This document shows, in pieces, positions 1 through 8,933 of a stretch of DNA of 64,000 nucleotides. Positions within the stretch are counted from its first letter, which is position 1. Each line of letters starts with the position of its first letter. Origin of the DNA: Marifrigoribacter sp965178585 (GTDB taxonomy: Bacteria > Bacteroidota > Bacteroidia > Flavobacteriales > Flavobacteriaceae); assembly GCA_965178585.1 (NCBI GenBank), contig OZ238267.1, positions 558,001 to 622,000 on the forward strand, read 5' to 3'. Below the pieces are notes generated by a model. That model saw nothing but the letters and a program-made list of their open reading frames with translations. It had not been told where the DNA came from and searched no databases. Position numbers and translations under genes: made by a program.

Positions 1-1868
1 GAGTGGATCCAGTATATTCTTTTCCAAATAGTGAAGCGTTTGCTGAGGCATATGCTAATTTAGATTTATCAGTTTCTTTTTCATTTAAAGAAGATGCGAC
101 TGCTTCATTATCACAATTAGTAGCTGCTACTCCACATTATTTAGAATCTTGGGGAGATACACAACTAAAAAAAGGATCTTTTGGGTTAATGCAACCTACT
201 ATAAGTCCTTTGTTTGATACTAGACAATTTCAAGATTGCTTGTTAAAATTAACAGGTAACACAAATAATTATTACGATTATATTAAAGAAACTTGGAGTA
301 ACTCTATTTTAGGAGCTTCTAGTTGGAATCAAGCTTTACACGATGGTGTATTTGTAAGCGATGTTGAGTTAGGAAATGAAGAAATGCCTGTTAGTGATGG
401 CTTAGAATCTAATACTTCACACGGCGCATTATCAGCTAATCTTCAAGAAGGAGGATTAGAGCTTACCCTATATACTAAAACATCAATGGGTGATGGACAG
501 CAGTCTAACAACCCTTGGCTGCAAGAAATGCCAGATCCAATAACAAGAGCATCTTGGGATAATTATTTGACAGTTTCTTCTGCAGATGCAGCCGAAATGG
601 GATTAGTAAATAATAATGTTGCAGATGGTGGTTTAAATGGTAGTTATGTAAATGTTACTGTTGGTGATGTTGTTATAGAAGATGTGCCTGTGATAATTCA
701 ACCTGGACAAGCAAAAGGTTCTGTTGGTTTAGCTTTAGGTTATGGTAAAACAGCTTCTATTCAGTATGAGATGCAAACAGGTGTTAATGCTTATGAACTT
801 TATAACAACTTTTCATCTGTTCAAAATGTAACAATAGAAAAAGTTTCTGGAGAACACGAATTTGCTTGTGTGCAATTGCACAATACCATGATGGGTAGAG
901 ATATTATTCGTGAAACTTCATTAGAAATATTTAATACAAAAGATTCAAAGGAATGGAATCCTGTTCCTGTAGTTTCTAAAGATCATCAAGAAATTTCAGT
1001 AAATGATCCTGATGCAGATTTATGGACCTCGTTTGATCGATCTATTGGTCATCACTTTAATCTTTCTATAGACTTAAATGCTTGTACAGGATGTGGATCT
1101 TGTGTAATTGCTTGTCACGCTGAAAATAACGTGCCTGTTGTTGGAAAACAAGAAGTTCGTAAAAGTAGAGACATGCACTGGTTACGTATCGATCGATATT
1201 ATTCAAGTGAAGAAACGTTTGTTGAGGATTTAGATAAAAAAGAAGGAGCAAACGGATTGTTTGGTGATGCTGGTGTAAAAGATACATTAATCTCAATGGA
1301 AGATCCTTCTGTAAGTCCAGAAGTAGCTTTCCAACCTGTAATGTGTCAGCATTGTAATCATGCTCCTTGTGAAACAGTTTGTCCTGTTGCTGCAACATCG
1401 CATGGTCGTCAAGGTCAAAATCAAATGGCATATAACCGTTGTGTAGGTACTCGTTATTGTGCCAACAACTGTCCTTATAAAGTACGTCGATTCAATTGGT
1501 TCTTGTATACTGATAATGAAGAATTTGATTACCATATGAATAACGATTTAGGTAGAATGGTTCTTAATCCTGATGTGGTTGTACGTTCGCGTGGTGTTAT
1601 GGAAAAATGTTCTATGTGTATTCAAATGACACAAAAGACAATTCTTGATGCTAAAAACGAAGGAAGGTCAATAAAAGACGGTGAATTTAAAACAGCTTGT
1701 TCTGCGGCTTGTGAGTCAGGGGCAATGGTTTTTGGAGATGTTAACGATCACGAAAGTGAAGTGAATAAGTTAAGTAAAGATAAAAGAATGTATCACTTGC
1801 TTGAAGCAGTAGGGACAAAACCTAATGTGTTGTATCAAGTTAAAGTGAGAAATTCGGAAGAAGTTTAA
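1..1868 (+). CDS. actB: Alternative complex III iron-sulfur subunit ActB (5' end missing)
   Basis: This is the C-terminal 621 residues of the large periplasmic Fe-S subunit of alternative complex III, which oxidises menaquinol and reduces cytochrome c or the adjacent oxidase. The reading frame is open to the window edge, and the GTG at base 3 is only an internal codon. The first half resembles the molybdopterin-oxidoreductase-like part of ActB. The second half has ferredoxin-type cysteine clusters: CTGCGSC near residue 363, CQHCNHAPCETVC near 450, CVGTRYCANNCP near 480, CSMC near 538 and CSAAC near 563. actC follows after 28 bases. The family call is firm; the missing N-terminus (usually several hundred residues more, with an export signal) lies outside the window. 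Confidence 0.93.
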   Translation, partial: VDPVYSFPNSEAFAEAYANLDLSVSFSFKEDATASLSQLVAATPHYLESWGDTQLKKGSFGLMQPTISPLFDTRQFQDCLLKLTGNTNNYYDYIKETWSNSILGASSWNQALHDGVFVSDVELGNEEMPVSDGLESNTSHGALSANLQEGGLELTLYTKTSMGDGQQSNNPWLQEMPDPITRASWDNYLTVSSADAAEMGLVNNNVADGGLNGSYVNVTVGDVVIEDVPVIIQPGQAKGSVGLALGYGKTASIQYEMQTGVNAYELYNNFSSVQNVTIEKVSGEHEFACVQLHNTMMGRDIIRETSLEIFNTKDSKEWNPVPVVSKDHQEISVNDPDADLWTSFDRSIGHHFNLSIDLNACTGCGSCVIACHAENNVPVVGKQEVRKSRDMHWLRIDRYYSSEETFVEDLDKKEGANGLFGDAGVKDTLISMEDPSVSPEVAFQPVMCQHCNHAPCETVCPVAATSHGRQGQNQMAYNRCVGTRYCANNCPYKVRRFNWFLYTDNEEFDYHMNNDLGRMVLNPDVVVRSRGVMEKCSMCIQMTQKTILDAKNEGRSIKDGEFKTACSAACESGAMVFGDVNDHESEVNKLSKDKRMYHLLEAVGTKPNVLYQVKVRNSEEV

Positions 1869-1896
1869 TAATACTAAGAAATAGCAAAAAAAAGAT

Positions 1897-3342
1897 ATGG
1901 CGTCGCATTACGAAGCTCCTATTAGAAAACCCTTAGTAACAGGAAACAAATCCTACCATGATGTTACGGTAGATGTTGCTGCTCCTGTAGAAGGAAAAGC
2001 CAATAAATCTTGGTGGATTGTTTTTTCAATTGCCTTAGCCGCATTTTTATGGGGTATTGGTTGTATTGTATATACCATTTCAACAGGTATTGGTACATGG
2101 GGATTGAATAAAACTGTAGGCTGGGCCTGGGATATTACCAACTTTGTTTGGTGGGTAGGTATTGGTCACGCAGGAACATTAATTTCTGCAGTATTATTAT
2201 TATTCCGTCAAAAATGGAGAATGGGTATTAACCGTTCTGCAGAAGCAATGACAATTTTCTCTGTTGTTCAAGCGGGATTATTCCCAATTATTCATATGGG
2301 TCGTCCTTGGTTAGCATATTGGGTAGTTCCTATTCCAAATCAGTTTGGGTCATTATGGGTAAACTTTAACTCACCCCTACTATGGGATGTATTTGCAATA
2401 TCAACCTATTTATCTGTTTCATTAGTTTTTTGGTGGACAGGTTTGTTACCAGACTTTGCAATGATTAGAGATAGAGCTATTACTCCTTTTAATAAGAAAA
2501 TTTACGGAATTCTTTCATTTGGTTGGAGTGGACGTGCAAAAGATTGGCAACGGTTTGAGGAAGTTTCTTTAGTTTTAGCTGGTTTAGCTACTCCATTAGT
2601 ACTTTCAGTACATACCATTGTATCTTTTGATTTTGCTACATCGGTAATTCCAGGATGGCATACTACTATTTTTCCTCCTTACTTTGTTGCTGGAGCGGTA
2701 TTCTCAGGATTTGCTATGGTAAACACACTTTTGATTATCATGCGTAAAGTTACTAGCTTAGAAGATTATATTACACTTCAGCATATAGAATTAATGAATA
2801 TCGTAATAATGATTACGGGTTCTATTGTTGGTGTAGCTTATATTACTGAGTTATTTATTGCTTGGTATTCTGGAGTAGAGTACGAACAATATGCATTCCT
2901 TAATAGAGCAACCGGACCTTATTGGTGGGCTTATTGGGCCATGATGACATGTAATGTGTTCTCGCCACAATTTATGTGGTTCCCAAAATTAAGAAGAAGT
3001 ATTATGTTCTCATTTATAATCTCAATTGTTGTAAATATTGGGATGTGGTTTGAGCGTTTTGTTATTATTGTTACATCATTACACCGAGATTACTTGCCTT
3101 CTTCTTGGACAATGTTCTCACCTACTTTTGTGGATATAGGGACATTTATTGGAACCATAGGATTCTTCTTTGTGTTATTTTTATTATACGCTAGAAGCTT
3201 CCCAGTGATTGCACAAGCAGAGGTAAAATCTATATTAAAATCATCTGGAGCTAATTATAAAAAATTAAGAGCAGATCATGGTGATGATGTAAAGCATTAT
3301 GGTGAAGAAGTAGAATTTACAACTAAAAATAAAAACAAATAA
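1897..3342 (+). CDS. actC: Alternative complex III quinol-oxidising membrane subunit ActC (NrfD family)
   Basis: The 481-residue integral membrane protein belongs to the NrfD/polysulfide-reductase-C family. It is expected to hold the quinol site and contribute to proton translocation in alternative complex III. About ten hydrophobic segments are visible, starting around residue 40 (SWWIVFSIALAAFLWGIG), with conserved features such as the GHAG turn and the HMGRPW stretch typical of ActC/ActF. A hydrophilic tail follows the last helix. It starts 28 bases after actB and ends 2 bases before actD, so it is clearly in the act-cox operon. Confidence 0.93.
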   Translation: MASHYEAPIRKPLVTGNKSYHDVTVDVAAPVEGKANKSWWIVFSIALAAFLWGIGCIVYTISTGIGTWGLNKTVGWAWDITNFVWWVGIGHAGTLISAVLLLFRQKWRMGINRSAEAMTIFSVVQAGLFPIIHMGRPWLAYWVVPIPNQFGSLWVNFNSPLLWDVFAISTYLSVSLVFWWTGLLPDFAMIRDRAITPFNKKIYGILSFGWSGRAKDWQRFEEVSLVLAGLATPLVLSVHTIVSFDFATSVIPGWHTTIFPPYFVAGAVFSGFAMVNTLLIIMRKVTSLEDYITLQHIELMNIVIMITGSIVGVAYITELFIAWYSGVEYEQYAFLNRATGPYWWAYWAMMTCNVFSPQFMWFPKLRRSIMFSFIISIVVNIGMWFERFVIIVTSLHRDYLPSSWTMFSPTFVDIGTFIGTIGFFFVLFLLYARSFPVIAQAEVKSILKSSGANYKKLRADHGDDVKHYGEEVEFTTKNKNK

Positions 3343-3344
3343 TT

Positions 3345-3878
3345 ATGGCATCTAAAGTTATTCACGCTTTATATACAGACGATGATATCTTATTACAAGC
3401 CGTAAAAAAGGTACGTGAAGAGCGTTATCATATAGAAGAAGTTTATACGCCTTTTCCAGTTCACGGACTAGAAAAAGCAATGGGTCTTGCAGATACTCGT
3501 ATTGCAATTACATCTTTTTTATACGGACTAGTTGGATTAAGTGTGGCAATTGTAATGATGAATTTTATTATGATTCAAGATTGGCCACAAGATATTGGTG
3601 GTAAACCAAGCTTTAGTTATATAGAAAATATGCCAGCTTTTGTACCTGTAATGTTTGAGTTAACCGTATTTTTTGCAGCACATTTAATGGTAATTACTTT
3701 TTATATGAGAAGTAAGTTATGGCCTTTCAAAAAAGCTGAAAACCCTGATGTACGTACAACTGATGATCATTTCTTAATGGAAGTTGATGCTAGTAAAAAT
3801 ACAGAAACTGTTTCAGAATTTATGAAAAGTACCGGAGCTGTAGAAGTTAAAATAATTGATAAGGATGAAGATCACTAA
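3345..3878 (+). CDS. actD: Alternative complex III subunit ActD (DUF3341)
   Basis: This 177-residue protein of the DUF3341 family is the small two-helix membrane subunit of alternative complex III. The N-terminal half is a soluble alpha/beta segment ending in a typical EVYTPFPVHGLEKAMG stretch. Two transmembrane helices follow at about residues 60-82 and 102-124. The acidic C-terminus (KIIDKDEDH) is soluble. The start lies 2 bases behind the actC stop, and actE begins 2 bases after its stop. Its precise role in the complex is structural or unknown. Confidence 0.9.
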   Translation: MASKVIHALYTDDDILLQAVKKVREERYHIEEVYTPFPVHGLEKAMGLADTRIAITSFLYGLVGLSVAIVMMNFIMIQDWPQDIGGKPSFSYIENMPAFVPVMFELTVFFAAHLMVITFYMRSKLWPFKKAENPDVRTTDDHFLMEVDASKNTETVSEFMKSTGAVEVKIIDKDEDH

Positions 3879-3879
3879 T

Positions 3880-4542
3880 ATGAAGAATATTATAAACATA
3901 GCAGTTGTTATTATTATAGCAATGAGTGTAACATCTTGTTTTGATAATAAAAATCCAAATTATAGATACATGCCAAACATGTATACTTCAGGAGGGCCTG
4001 AAACTAATGGTGAGTACGATATGCTTCCTAATGAACAAGCTGCTTTAATGCCTGTTGAAGGAACAATTTCTAGAGGATGGATGCCCTATGAGTATGAAAA
4101 CAATATGGAAGGAAAAGCTTTAGCTACAACAGAGTTAAAGAATCCATTAGAGGTTAATGATGATAATCTTGCCAAAGGAAAAGAATTGTATAAAATATAC
4201 TGTTCAATTTGTCATGGTAATAAAGGTGATGGACAGGGAACTCTTGTAAAAAGAGAAAAGTTTTTAGGAATTCCTAGTTTTTCAGATAAGGGAAGAAATA
4301 TAACCGAAGGGAATATTTATCATACTATGATGTATGGTTTAAATGCAATGGGATCTCACGCTTCACAAACTAGTGAAGAAGACCGCTGGCAAATAGCCAT
4401 GTATGTCTTAGATTTAAAATCTACTTTGAATGGAGAACCTTTATGGTCAACAGTTCAAAAAGATTCAATAAATAATATAGAAGTAATTGTTTCTGAAGAA
4501 AATATGTCAGAAAACGAAACTACTTCAAATGAAGCTCATTAA
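3880..4542 (+). CDS. actE: Alternative complex III mono-heme cytochrome c lipoprotein ActE
   Basis: This is a periplasm-facing cytochrome c subunit that passes electrons from the complex III Fe-S/heme chain to the terminal oxidase. The protein begins with a lipoprotein signal (hydrophobic stretch, then VTSC with the lipidated cysteine near residue 19). One heme-binding CSICH is at residues 108-112, and a candidate distal Met lies in the MMYGLNAMGSH region. I place the start at the ATG 2 bases after the actD stop; an in-frame TTG at 3856 and ATG at 3865 lie inside actD and would disrupt the signal peptide. Length is about 220 residues, normal for the family. Confidence 0.92.
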   Translation: MKNIINIAVVIIIAMSVTSCFDNKNPNYRYMPNMYTSGGPETNGEYDMLPNEQAALMPVEGTISRGWMPYEYENNMEGKALATTELKNPLEVNDDNLAKGKELYKIYCSICHGNKGDGQGTLVKREKFLGIPSFSDKGRNITEGNIYHTMMYGLNAMGSHASQTSEEDRWQIAMYVLDLKSTLNGEPLWSTVQKDSINNIEVIVSEENMSENETTSNEAH

Positions 4543-4569
4543 TTAAAGAATAAAGAGAATAGCTAAGAT

Positions 4570-5913
4570 ATGTATACGCTACCAAGTAAATTAAAACTTT
4601 TTGCAATAGTTCTTATGGTAATAGGTGCCTTAGGGATTGTTACCGGCTTTCTTACAACTCCCAGTAACACTGCTGAAGTTAAAGAAATGATGGCATCAAG
4701 CCATGACGATGGACACAATGTAGAAGCTTCTCATGACGAAGGGCATAATGCTGTTAAGGATGAACACGCTGAAGAAGGACATGGTGAATCAGCACACGGG
4801 GATGAAGAAGCTCATTTAGAGCATGTTTTGCATCAATTACAAAATAGACCTTGGTCGTCATTATATATTGCTTGTTTCCTATTTTTTATGATATCGTTGG
4901 GTGTACTTGCTTTTTATGCAATTCAAATAGCATCACAAGCTGGGTGGTCACCGGTATTGTTTAGAGTTATGGAAGGGATTACTTCCTATTTAATTCCTGG
5001 TGGGATTATAATGTTAATTCTAATAGGTTTATCTGCATTCCATTTTAATCATTTATTTGTTTGGGCAGATCCAGAAGTAGTAGCCCATGATAAATTATTA
5101 CAAGGAAAAGCAGGATGGCTAAATGGCTGGGGTGTTATGATAAGAGCAATGATATTCTTAGGAGGATGGATTGCTTATCGTCAAATATCACTTAAGTATT
5201 CTAGAAAACAAGATGATGCAACTGATGGAAAATGGTTTAAGAAAAGTTTTAAAATTTCTGCTGCATTTTTAGTATTCTTTATTTATACAGAATCTATTAT
5301 GTCTTGGGATTGGTTAATGAGTTTTGATCCACATTGGTTTAGTACATTATACGGATGGTACGTATTTGCTGGAATGATAGTTTGTGCAATTACAACTATT
5401 GCTTTAATTACGATGATTTTAAAATCACAAGGATATTTAGAATATGTTAATGATAGTCATATTCATGATTTAGCAAAATACATGTTTGGATTTAGTATTT
5501 TCTGGACTTATTTGTGGTTCTCACAATTTATGTTAATTTGGTACGCTAATATTCCTGAAGAAGTTACGTATTTTGTAACCAGAATAGAAGATTTTAAATT
5601 ACCATTCTTCGGTATGGTAGTTATGAACTTTATTTTTCCAATACTAGTTCTTATGAATAGTGATTATAAAAGAGTAAATTGGTTTGTTGTTATGGCAGGA
5701 GTAGTAATACTTGCAGGACATTATGTTGATTTATTCGTAATGGTAATGCCAGCAACTGTAGGAACATCTTGGTATTTTGGAATTCCTGAATTAAGTTCAG
5801 TTGTGTTTTTCTTAGGACTATTTATATATGTAGTATTTACTGCATTGACAAAAGCACCATTATTGGCTAAAGGAAATCCTTTCTTAAAGGAAAGTAAAAA
5901 TTTTCATTATTAA
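4570..5913 (+). CDS. actF: Alternative complex III quinone-type membrane subunit ActF
   Basis: This 447-residue polytopic membrane protein is the second NrfD-like membrane subunit of alternative complex III, distantly related to ActC. The first helix is at residues 9-28. A strikingly His/Asp/Glu-rich loop follows (about residues 43-85, with repeated HDDGHN and HDEGHN), then roughly nine more helices with the characteristic MSWDWLMSFDPHWFSTLYGWY segment. It lies between actE (27 bases) and coxB (23 bases). The acidic histidine loop could bind metal ions, which is inference. The family call rests on the helix pattern and gene order. Confidence 0.92.
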   Translation: MYTLPSKLKLFAIVLMVIGALGIVTGFLTTPSNTAEVKEMMASSHDDGHNVEASHDEGHNAVKDEHAEEGHGESAHGDEEAHLEHVLHQLQNRPWSSLYIACFLFFMISLGVLAFYAIQIASQAGWSPVLFRVMEGITSYLIPGGIIMLILIGLSAFHFNHLFVWADPEVVAHDKLLQGKAGWLNGWGVMIRAMIFLGGWIAYRQISLKYSRKQDDATDGKWFKKSFKISAAFLVFFIYTESIMSWDWLMSFDPHWFSTLYGWYVFAGMIVCAITTIALITMILKSQGYLEYVNDSHIHDLAKYMFGFSIFWTYLWFSQFMLIWYANIPEEVTYFVTRIEDFKLPFFGMVVMNFIFPILVLMNSDYKRVNWFVVMAGVVILAGHYVDLFVMVMPATVGTSWYFGIPELSSVVFFLGLFIYVVFTALTKAPLLAKGNPFLKESKNFHY

Positions 5914-5936
5914 TTAAATTTGTTGAATAGATAACG

Positions 5937-6998
5937 ATGACCGCATTTTTAGTAATTTTAGTAATCATTCTTTTTGGAGTAGCTGTTTGGCAAATGAACA
6001 AAGTTTTTCAATTGTCTAAACCTGCTCAATCTGAAGATTCAGAAGTAGCATCAGATAACGATAATAATACACAAGGCTATATGATGTTAGGCTTTGTATT
6101 GTTTTTATATGGATTTTTAGCATATTGTTTTTGGAAATGGGGTAATGTGTTATTACCAGTTTCCGCATCTGAACATGGAGTAGAAACTGACCAATTAATG
6201 TTGGTAACAATGGTTTTAATTTTCGTAGTTGGAATTTTTACTCAATGGTTATTACATTATTTTTCATTTGTTTACCGTGGAAGTAAAGAAAAGAAGGCAT
6301 TGTTTTATGCAGATAACCATAAATTAGAATTTATTTGGACTATAATCCCTGTTATTGTTTTAGCAGGATTAATTATTTATGGACTATTTACATGGTCTGA
6401 TATCATGAGTTTTGATGAAGATGAAGATACATTAGTAGTTGAACTTTATGCATACCAATTTGATTGGAGAGCTAGATATTCTGGTGATGATAATACCTTA
6501 GGAGAAGCAAATGTTCGATTAATTGAAGGAGCTAATCAATTAGGAGTTGATCTTTCTGATCCCAATGCTCAAGATGATAAAGTAGTAAATGAATTACATT
6601 TACCAGTAGGTAGAAAAGTATTGTTCAAAATGAGATCACAAGACGTTTTACACTCTGCTTATATGCCTCATTTTAGAGCACAAATGAATTGTGTTCCAGG
6701 TATGATTACACAATTTGCAGTAACACCTACAATTACTACTGAGGATATGAGGTTAGAAGAAGAGGTAGTAGCCAAAGTAAAGCATATAAACGAATTAAGA
6801 ACAGCAAAAAATATTGAATTAATTGAAAAAGGTGAGGAAGCATTAGAAATGTATGACTTTGACTTTTTATTACTATGTAATAAAATTTGTGGAAGTAATC
6901 ACTTTAATATGCAAATGAAAATTGTTGTAGAAACTGAAGAAGAGTATAATGCTTGGGTAGCTAAGCAAGCTACTATTGCAGAAACTTTAAAAAAATAA
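5937..6998 (+). CDS. coxB: Cytochrome c oxidase subunit II (CuA protein)
   Basis: Subunit II accepts electrons through its binuclear CuA centre and passes them to subunit I. An N-terminal hydrophobic segment is followed by two more helices (residues about 45-62 and 83-110) and then a periplasmic cupredoxin domain. CuA ligands are present: His239 in DVLHS, and Cys314, Cys318, His322 and Met325 in CNKICGSNHFNM. The usual glutamate between the two cysteines is a lysine here (CNKIC, not CSELC). That residue binds copper through its backbone, so function is probably kept. No C-terminal heme c domain is present. The gene lies between actF and coxA in one operon. Confidence 0.94.
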   Translation: MTAFLVILVIILFGVAVWQMNKVFQLSKPAQSEDSEVASDNDNNTQGYMMLGFVLFLYGFLAYCFWKWGNVLLPVSASEHGVETDQLMLVTMVLIFVVGIFTQWLLHYFSFVYRGSKEKKALFYADNHKLEFIWTIIPVIVLAGLIIYGLFTWSDIMSFDEDEDTLVVELYAYQFDWRARYSGDDNTLGEANVRLIEGANQLGVDLSDPNAQDDKVVNELHLPVGRKVLFKMRSQDVLHSAYMPHFRAQMNCVPGMITQFAVTPTITTEDMRLEEEVVAKVKHINELRTAKNIELIEKGEEALEMYDFDFLLLCNKICGSNHFNMQMKIVVETEEEYNAWVAKQATIAETLKK

Positions 6999-7017
6999 TA
7001 AAACCGCTTAAAGAGAT

Positions 7018-8829
7018 ATGTCAGAACACGCTAACGGTCACGATGATCACGGACATCACCATAAAGAGACATTTGTAACTAAATATATCTTTAGTCAAGA
7101 TCATAAAATGATTTCTAAGCAATACCTAATTACAGGTTTGTTTATGGGAATTATTGGTATCGCCATGTCATTGCTTTTTAGATTGCAACTTGCTTGGCCA
7201 GATCATCAATTTACAGTTTACGAAATATTTTTGGGAAAATGGGCTGAAAATGGAGTAATGGATCCTAATGTATATTTATCATTAGTAACCATTCATGGTA
7301 CCATTATGGTGTTCTTTGTTTTAACAGCAGGATTAAGTGGAACCTTTAGTAATTTATTGATTCCGCTACAAATTGGTGCTCGTGATATGGCATCTGGTTT
7401 TCTTAATATGGTTTCTTATTGGTTATTCTTTTTATCAAGTGTAATCATGGTACTTTCTTTATTTGTTGAAGCTGGACCAGCATCAGCAGGTTGGACAATA
7501 TATCCTCCATTAAGTGCATTGCCTCAAGCTATGCCAGGTTCTGGAGCAGGTATGACACTTTGGTTAGTATCTATGGCAATATTTATTGCATCTTCATTAT
7601 TAGGTTCTTTAAATTATATTGTTACCGTTCTAAATTTAAGAACAAAAGGAATGTCTATGACAAGACTTCCACTAACAATTTGGTCATTTTTTGTAACAGC
7701 TATTATTGGTGTTGTTTCATTCCCAGTTTTATTATCAGCTGCTTTAATGTTAATTATGGATAGGAGTTTTGGAACTTCATTTTTCCTTTCAGATATATAT
7801 ATAGCTGGAGAAGTTTTGCATAATCAAGGAGGGTCACCAGTTCTTTTCGAACACCTTTTCTGGTTCCTAGGACACCCAGAAGTATATATTGTAATACTTC
7901 CAGCAATGGGATTAGTTTCAGAAATTATGGCAACAAATGCTCGTAAACCTATTTTTGGATATCGAGCGATGATTGCTTCAATACTTGCTATAGCATTCCT
8001 ATCTACAATTGTATGGGGTCACCATATGTTTATTACTGGTATGAATCCATTTTTAGGATCAGTATTTACATTTACAACATTATTAATTGCAATTCCTTCT
8101 GCAGTTAAAGCTTTTAACTGGATTACAACCTTATGGAAAGGTAACCTTAAAATGAATACAGGAATGCTGTTTTCAATCGGTTTTGTTTCTACCTTTATTA
8201 GTGGTGGTTTAACAGGTTTGATTTTAGGAGATAGCGCACTAGATATTAATGTTCATGATACGATGTTTGTAGTGGCTCACTTCCACTTAGTAATGGGTAT
8301 CTCAGCATTATATGGTTTATTTGCAGGTGTTTATCATTGGTTCCCTAAAATGTTCGAAGGAAGAATGTTAAATAAAAAATTAGGTTACATCCACTTTTGG
8401 ATAACTGCAATCGGTGCATATGGTGTATTCTTTCCAATGCATTTTATTGGAATGGCTGGTTTACCAAGAAGGTATTATACCAACTCAAATTTCCCATACT
8501 TTGATGACTTATTAGATATTAATGTAGTTATTACAGTTTTTGCTTTTATTGCAGCTGCAGGTCAACTAGTATTTTTATATAATTTTATTCATTCAATGTT
8601 CTTTGGGAAAATGGGATCTAAAAACCCTTGGGATTCTAATACATTAGAATGGACTGCAGAAGTAAAACACATCCACGGAAATTGGGATGGTCCAATTCCA
8701 GAAGTACACCGTTGGTCTTACGATTATAGTAAAATGAATAAAGATGAATCGGATTATGTAATTGCTGGACAAGATTTTGTGCCGCAACACATACCTATTC
8801 AAGATAATGAAGAAGAATTAACACATTAA
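7018..8829 (+). CDS. coxA: Cytochrome c oxidase subunit I (heme-copper oxidase)
   Basis: This is the catalytic subunit of the proton-pumping terminal oxidase. It is 603 residues with twelve or more helices. The heme and CuB ligands are visible: an early helix-II His in VTIHGTIM, the GHPEVY motif (CuB His cross-linked to Tyr, with the proton-channel Glu), GHHMF, and the AHFHLVMG pair. GHPEVY marks it as an A-type oxidase. The N-terminus is unusually histidine-rich in the first 17 residues (HANGHDDHGHHH). It starts 19 bases after coxB and is followed by an intrinsic terminator, so it closes the act-cox operon. Confidence 0.96.
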   Translation: MSEHANGHDDHGHHHKETFVTKYIFSQDHKMISKQYLITGLFMGIIGIAMSLLFRLQLAWPDHQFTVYEIFLGKWAENGVMDPNVYLSLVTIHGTIMVFFVLTAGLSGTFSNLLIPLQIGARDMASGFLNMVSYWLFFLSSVIMVLSLFVEAGPASAGWTIYPPLSALPQAMPGSGAGMTLWLVSMAIFIASSLLGSLNYIVTVLNLRTKGMSMTRLPLTIWSFFVTAIIGVVSFPVLLSAALMLIMDRSFGTSFFLSDIYIAGEVLHNQGGSPVLFEHLFWFLGHPEVYIVILPAMGLVSEIMATNARKPIFGYRAMIASILAIAFLSTIVWGHHMFITGMNPFLGSVFTFTTLLIAIPSAVKAFNWITTLWKGNLKMNTGMLFSIGFVSTFISGGLTGLILGDSALDINVHDTMFVVAHFHLVMGISALYGLFAGVYHWFPKMFEGRMLNKKLGYIHFWITAIGAYGVFFPMHFIGMAGLPRRYYTNSNFPYFDDLLDINVVITVFAFIAAAGQLVFLYNFIHSMFFGKMGSKNPWDSNTLEWTAEVKHIHGNWDGPIPEVHRWSYDYSKMNKDESDYVIAGQDFVPQHIPIQDNEEELTH

Positions 8830-8848
8830 TTTTCTTTAAATAGATATT

Positions 8849-8883
8849 AAAAAAAGCCTTTCAGTTATTGGAAGGCTTTTTTT
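8849..8883 (+). terminator. Intrinsic terminator after coxA
   Basis: A hairpin with arms AAGCCTTTC and GGAAGGCTT around a short loop is flanked by A7 on the left and T9 on the right. It begins about 20 bases after the coxA stop and ends the act-cox transcript before ruvB. The flanking A and T runs make it potentially bidirectional. Confidence 0.85.
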
Positions 8884-8920
8884 ATGTTCTTAATTCAATT
8901 AAAGGTTGCTATTCGATTTG

Positions 8921-8928
8921 TATATTTG
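8921..8928 (+). promoter_or_regulatory. Probable -7 element of ruvB
   Basis: TATATTTG matches the Bacteroidota housekeeping -7 consensus TANNTTTG and ends 5 bases before the chosen ruvB ATG, so the transcript would be nearly leaderless. No TTG lies at the expected -33 spacing, which lowers confidence. Confidence 0.4.
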
Positions 8929-8933
8929 TTTTT

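Noticed and set aside
1066..1535. Minus-strand open frames inside actB
   Set aside because: They overlap strongly conserved Fe-S cluster codons on the plus strand and have no start context or recognisable domain; they are shadows.
8868..8933. Longer N-terminus for RuvB from the in-frame ATG at 8868
   Set aside because: That ATG lies inside the coxA terminator and upstream of the -7 element, and the extra residues do not resemble RuvB; ATG 8934 gives the normal family start.
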